A stretch of DNA of 64,000 nt, from NCBI RefSeq assembly GCF_000682715.1, contig NZ_AWFH01000061.1, positions 62,001 through 126,000 of the forward strand, given 5' to 3'. Source of the DNA: Hyphomonas atlantica corrig. (GTDB lineage Bacteria; Pseudomonadota; Alphaproteobacteria; Caulobacterales; Hyphomonadaceae). The position numbers and the translations under genes are program-made. This document shows, piece after piece, positions 63,381-64,000 of this stretch (the stretch's first letter is position 1; every line of letters begins with the position of its first letter). A model generated the notes under the pieces. The model was not told the DNA's origin, searched no databases, and saw only the letters and a list, made by a program, of their open reading frames with translations.

Positions 63381-64000
63381 ATGGCTGATTTTACGACACC
63401 GCCGGCCGATTTGCTCGCCGGACTACTGGACCATTGCCGCAAGGAAGGTGCAGACGCCGCAGACGCCCGCATAGGCGTGACTGAAGGCGTCAGCGTCTCC
63501 GTGCGGGATGGCGCACTGGAAAGCATCGAACGCGAAGAAGGCCGCTCGGTCGCGCTGCGCTGCCTGTATGGCAAACGTCAGGCGCATGTCTCCGGCGCAG
63601 ACTTGTCCCCGGAAGGGCTGAAGGCGCTGGCCGAGCGCTGTGTGGCGATGGCGAAGGCTGTGCCGGAAGACAAGTATTGCGGCCTGCCGGATGCGAGCAT
63701 TCTGGCCACTGGCGATCTGGACATGGATTTGACCGGCGAGCCGGAAATCCCCGCCGAGACGCTGGAGGCGGAAGCGCTGGCCGCTGAGGCGGCGGCGCTG
63801 GGCATTTCCGGCATCAAGACCGTGGCCGGGTGCGGCGCGTCCTGGAACCGCTCGACCCGCTGGGTTGCGGCGAGCAATGGCTTCTCCGCCTTCAAGACCG
63901 GCACATCTACCAGCCTTGGCCTGGCGGCTGTGGCGGAACGCGATGGCCAGATGGAGCGGGACTATGACAGCTGGTCTGTTCGTTTCACCAAGGACCGCCC
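63381..64000 (+). CDS. pmbA: PmbA/TldE-family protein, 5' part
   Basis: 206 codons to the window edge. Starts MADFTTPPADLLAGLLDHCRKEGADAADARIGV, then GVSVSVRDGALESIEREEGRSVALRCLYGKRQAHVSGADLSPEGL, the typical N-domain of TldE/PmbA. It is the non-catalytic partner of the TldD metalloprotease, which processes peptides such as microcin B17 and degrades CcdA. The C-terminal half lies outside the window. Confidence 0.92.
   Translation, partial: MADFTTPPADLLAGLLDHCRKEGADAADARIGVTEGVSVSVRDGALESIEREEGRSVALRCLYGKRQAHVSGADLSPEGLKALAERCVAMAKAVPEDKYCGLPDASILATGDLDMDLTGEPEIPAETLEAEALAAEAAALGISGIKTVAGCGASWNRSTRWVAASNGFSAFKTGTSTSLGLAAVAERDGQMERDYDSWSVRFTKDR

Noticed and set aside
1-64000. CRISPR arrays, tRNA/rRNA genes, prophage or transposase genes
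   Set aside because: No regularly spaced repeats, no cloverleaf-like sequence, and no phage or transposase motifs were seen on either strand.

Overview
The window looks like chromosomal DNA of a marine or aquatic alphaproteobacterium, most likely a Hyphomonadaceae or other Caulobacterales/Maricaulales relative. This is an inference from gene content: two large TonB-dependent receptors, an alphaproteobacterial imuA-imuB-dnaE2 SOS mutagenesis operon with a GTTC-N7-GTTC LexA box, infA followed by maf, NodT-type outer-membrane lipoproteins, and a dispersed inverted repeat of a kind common in these genomes. I see no rRNA, tRNA, CRISPR array, insertion sequence, phage or plasmid gene.

Layout. 1-4.7 kb: the end of an RND pump, then a siderophore receptor, a small membrane protein and a PepSY membrane protein, probably one iron-uptake operon under Fur-like control. 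4.7-6.1 kb: two soluble proteins (a double VOC protein and a lipocalin-like protein). 6.2-11.8 kb: the SOS mutasome operon. 11.9-15.5 kb: a PepSY protein and a pabB-pabA-pabC folate set. 15.5-22.5 kb: alanine dehydrogenase and a complete tripartite RND pump with a divergent TetR regulator. 23.2-27.1 kb: an intradiol dioxygenase-like protein coupled to an EF-hand lipoprotein, divergent from an OmpR-type two-component system.

27.1-38.2 kb is the most unusual block. A roughly 1,150-residue autotransporter with aspartate-rich passenger loops is followed 42 bp later by a BamA-family protein. Divergent from it, across a 389-bp spacer, lies a MacA-MacB-TolC-type exporter. Together they look like a surface-protein and envelope-export island, possibly with a dedicated assembly factor.

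38.2-40.5 kb is a decay zone: an intact GntR regulator between a truncated hydrolase, a nitrilase pseudogene with an in-frame stop, and a membrane-protein remnant. 40.5-46.1 kb holds a MarR regulator and a proline set (proB divergent from proC-proA-putP). Then come an orphan GH67 alpha-glucuronidase, a LysR-controlled valine-degradation operon (mmsA, enoyl-CoA hydratase, mmsB), and a TonB receptor-MFS-hydrolase uptake cluster next to AraC and ArsR regulators. The right end carries infA, maf, an ECF sigma factor with two small membrane proteins, a tyrosine phosphatase, a lipoprotein, a MAPEG protein and the start of pmbA.

By eye, the 22-38 kb block and the pab genes look less GC-rich than the mmsA and infA regions. 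I have not measured this.
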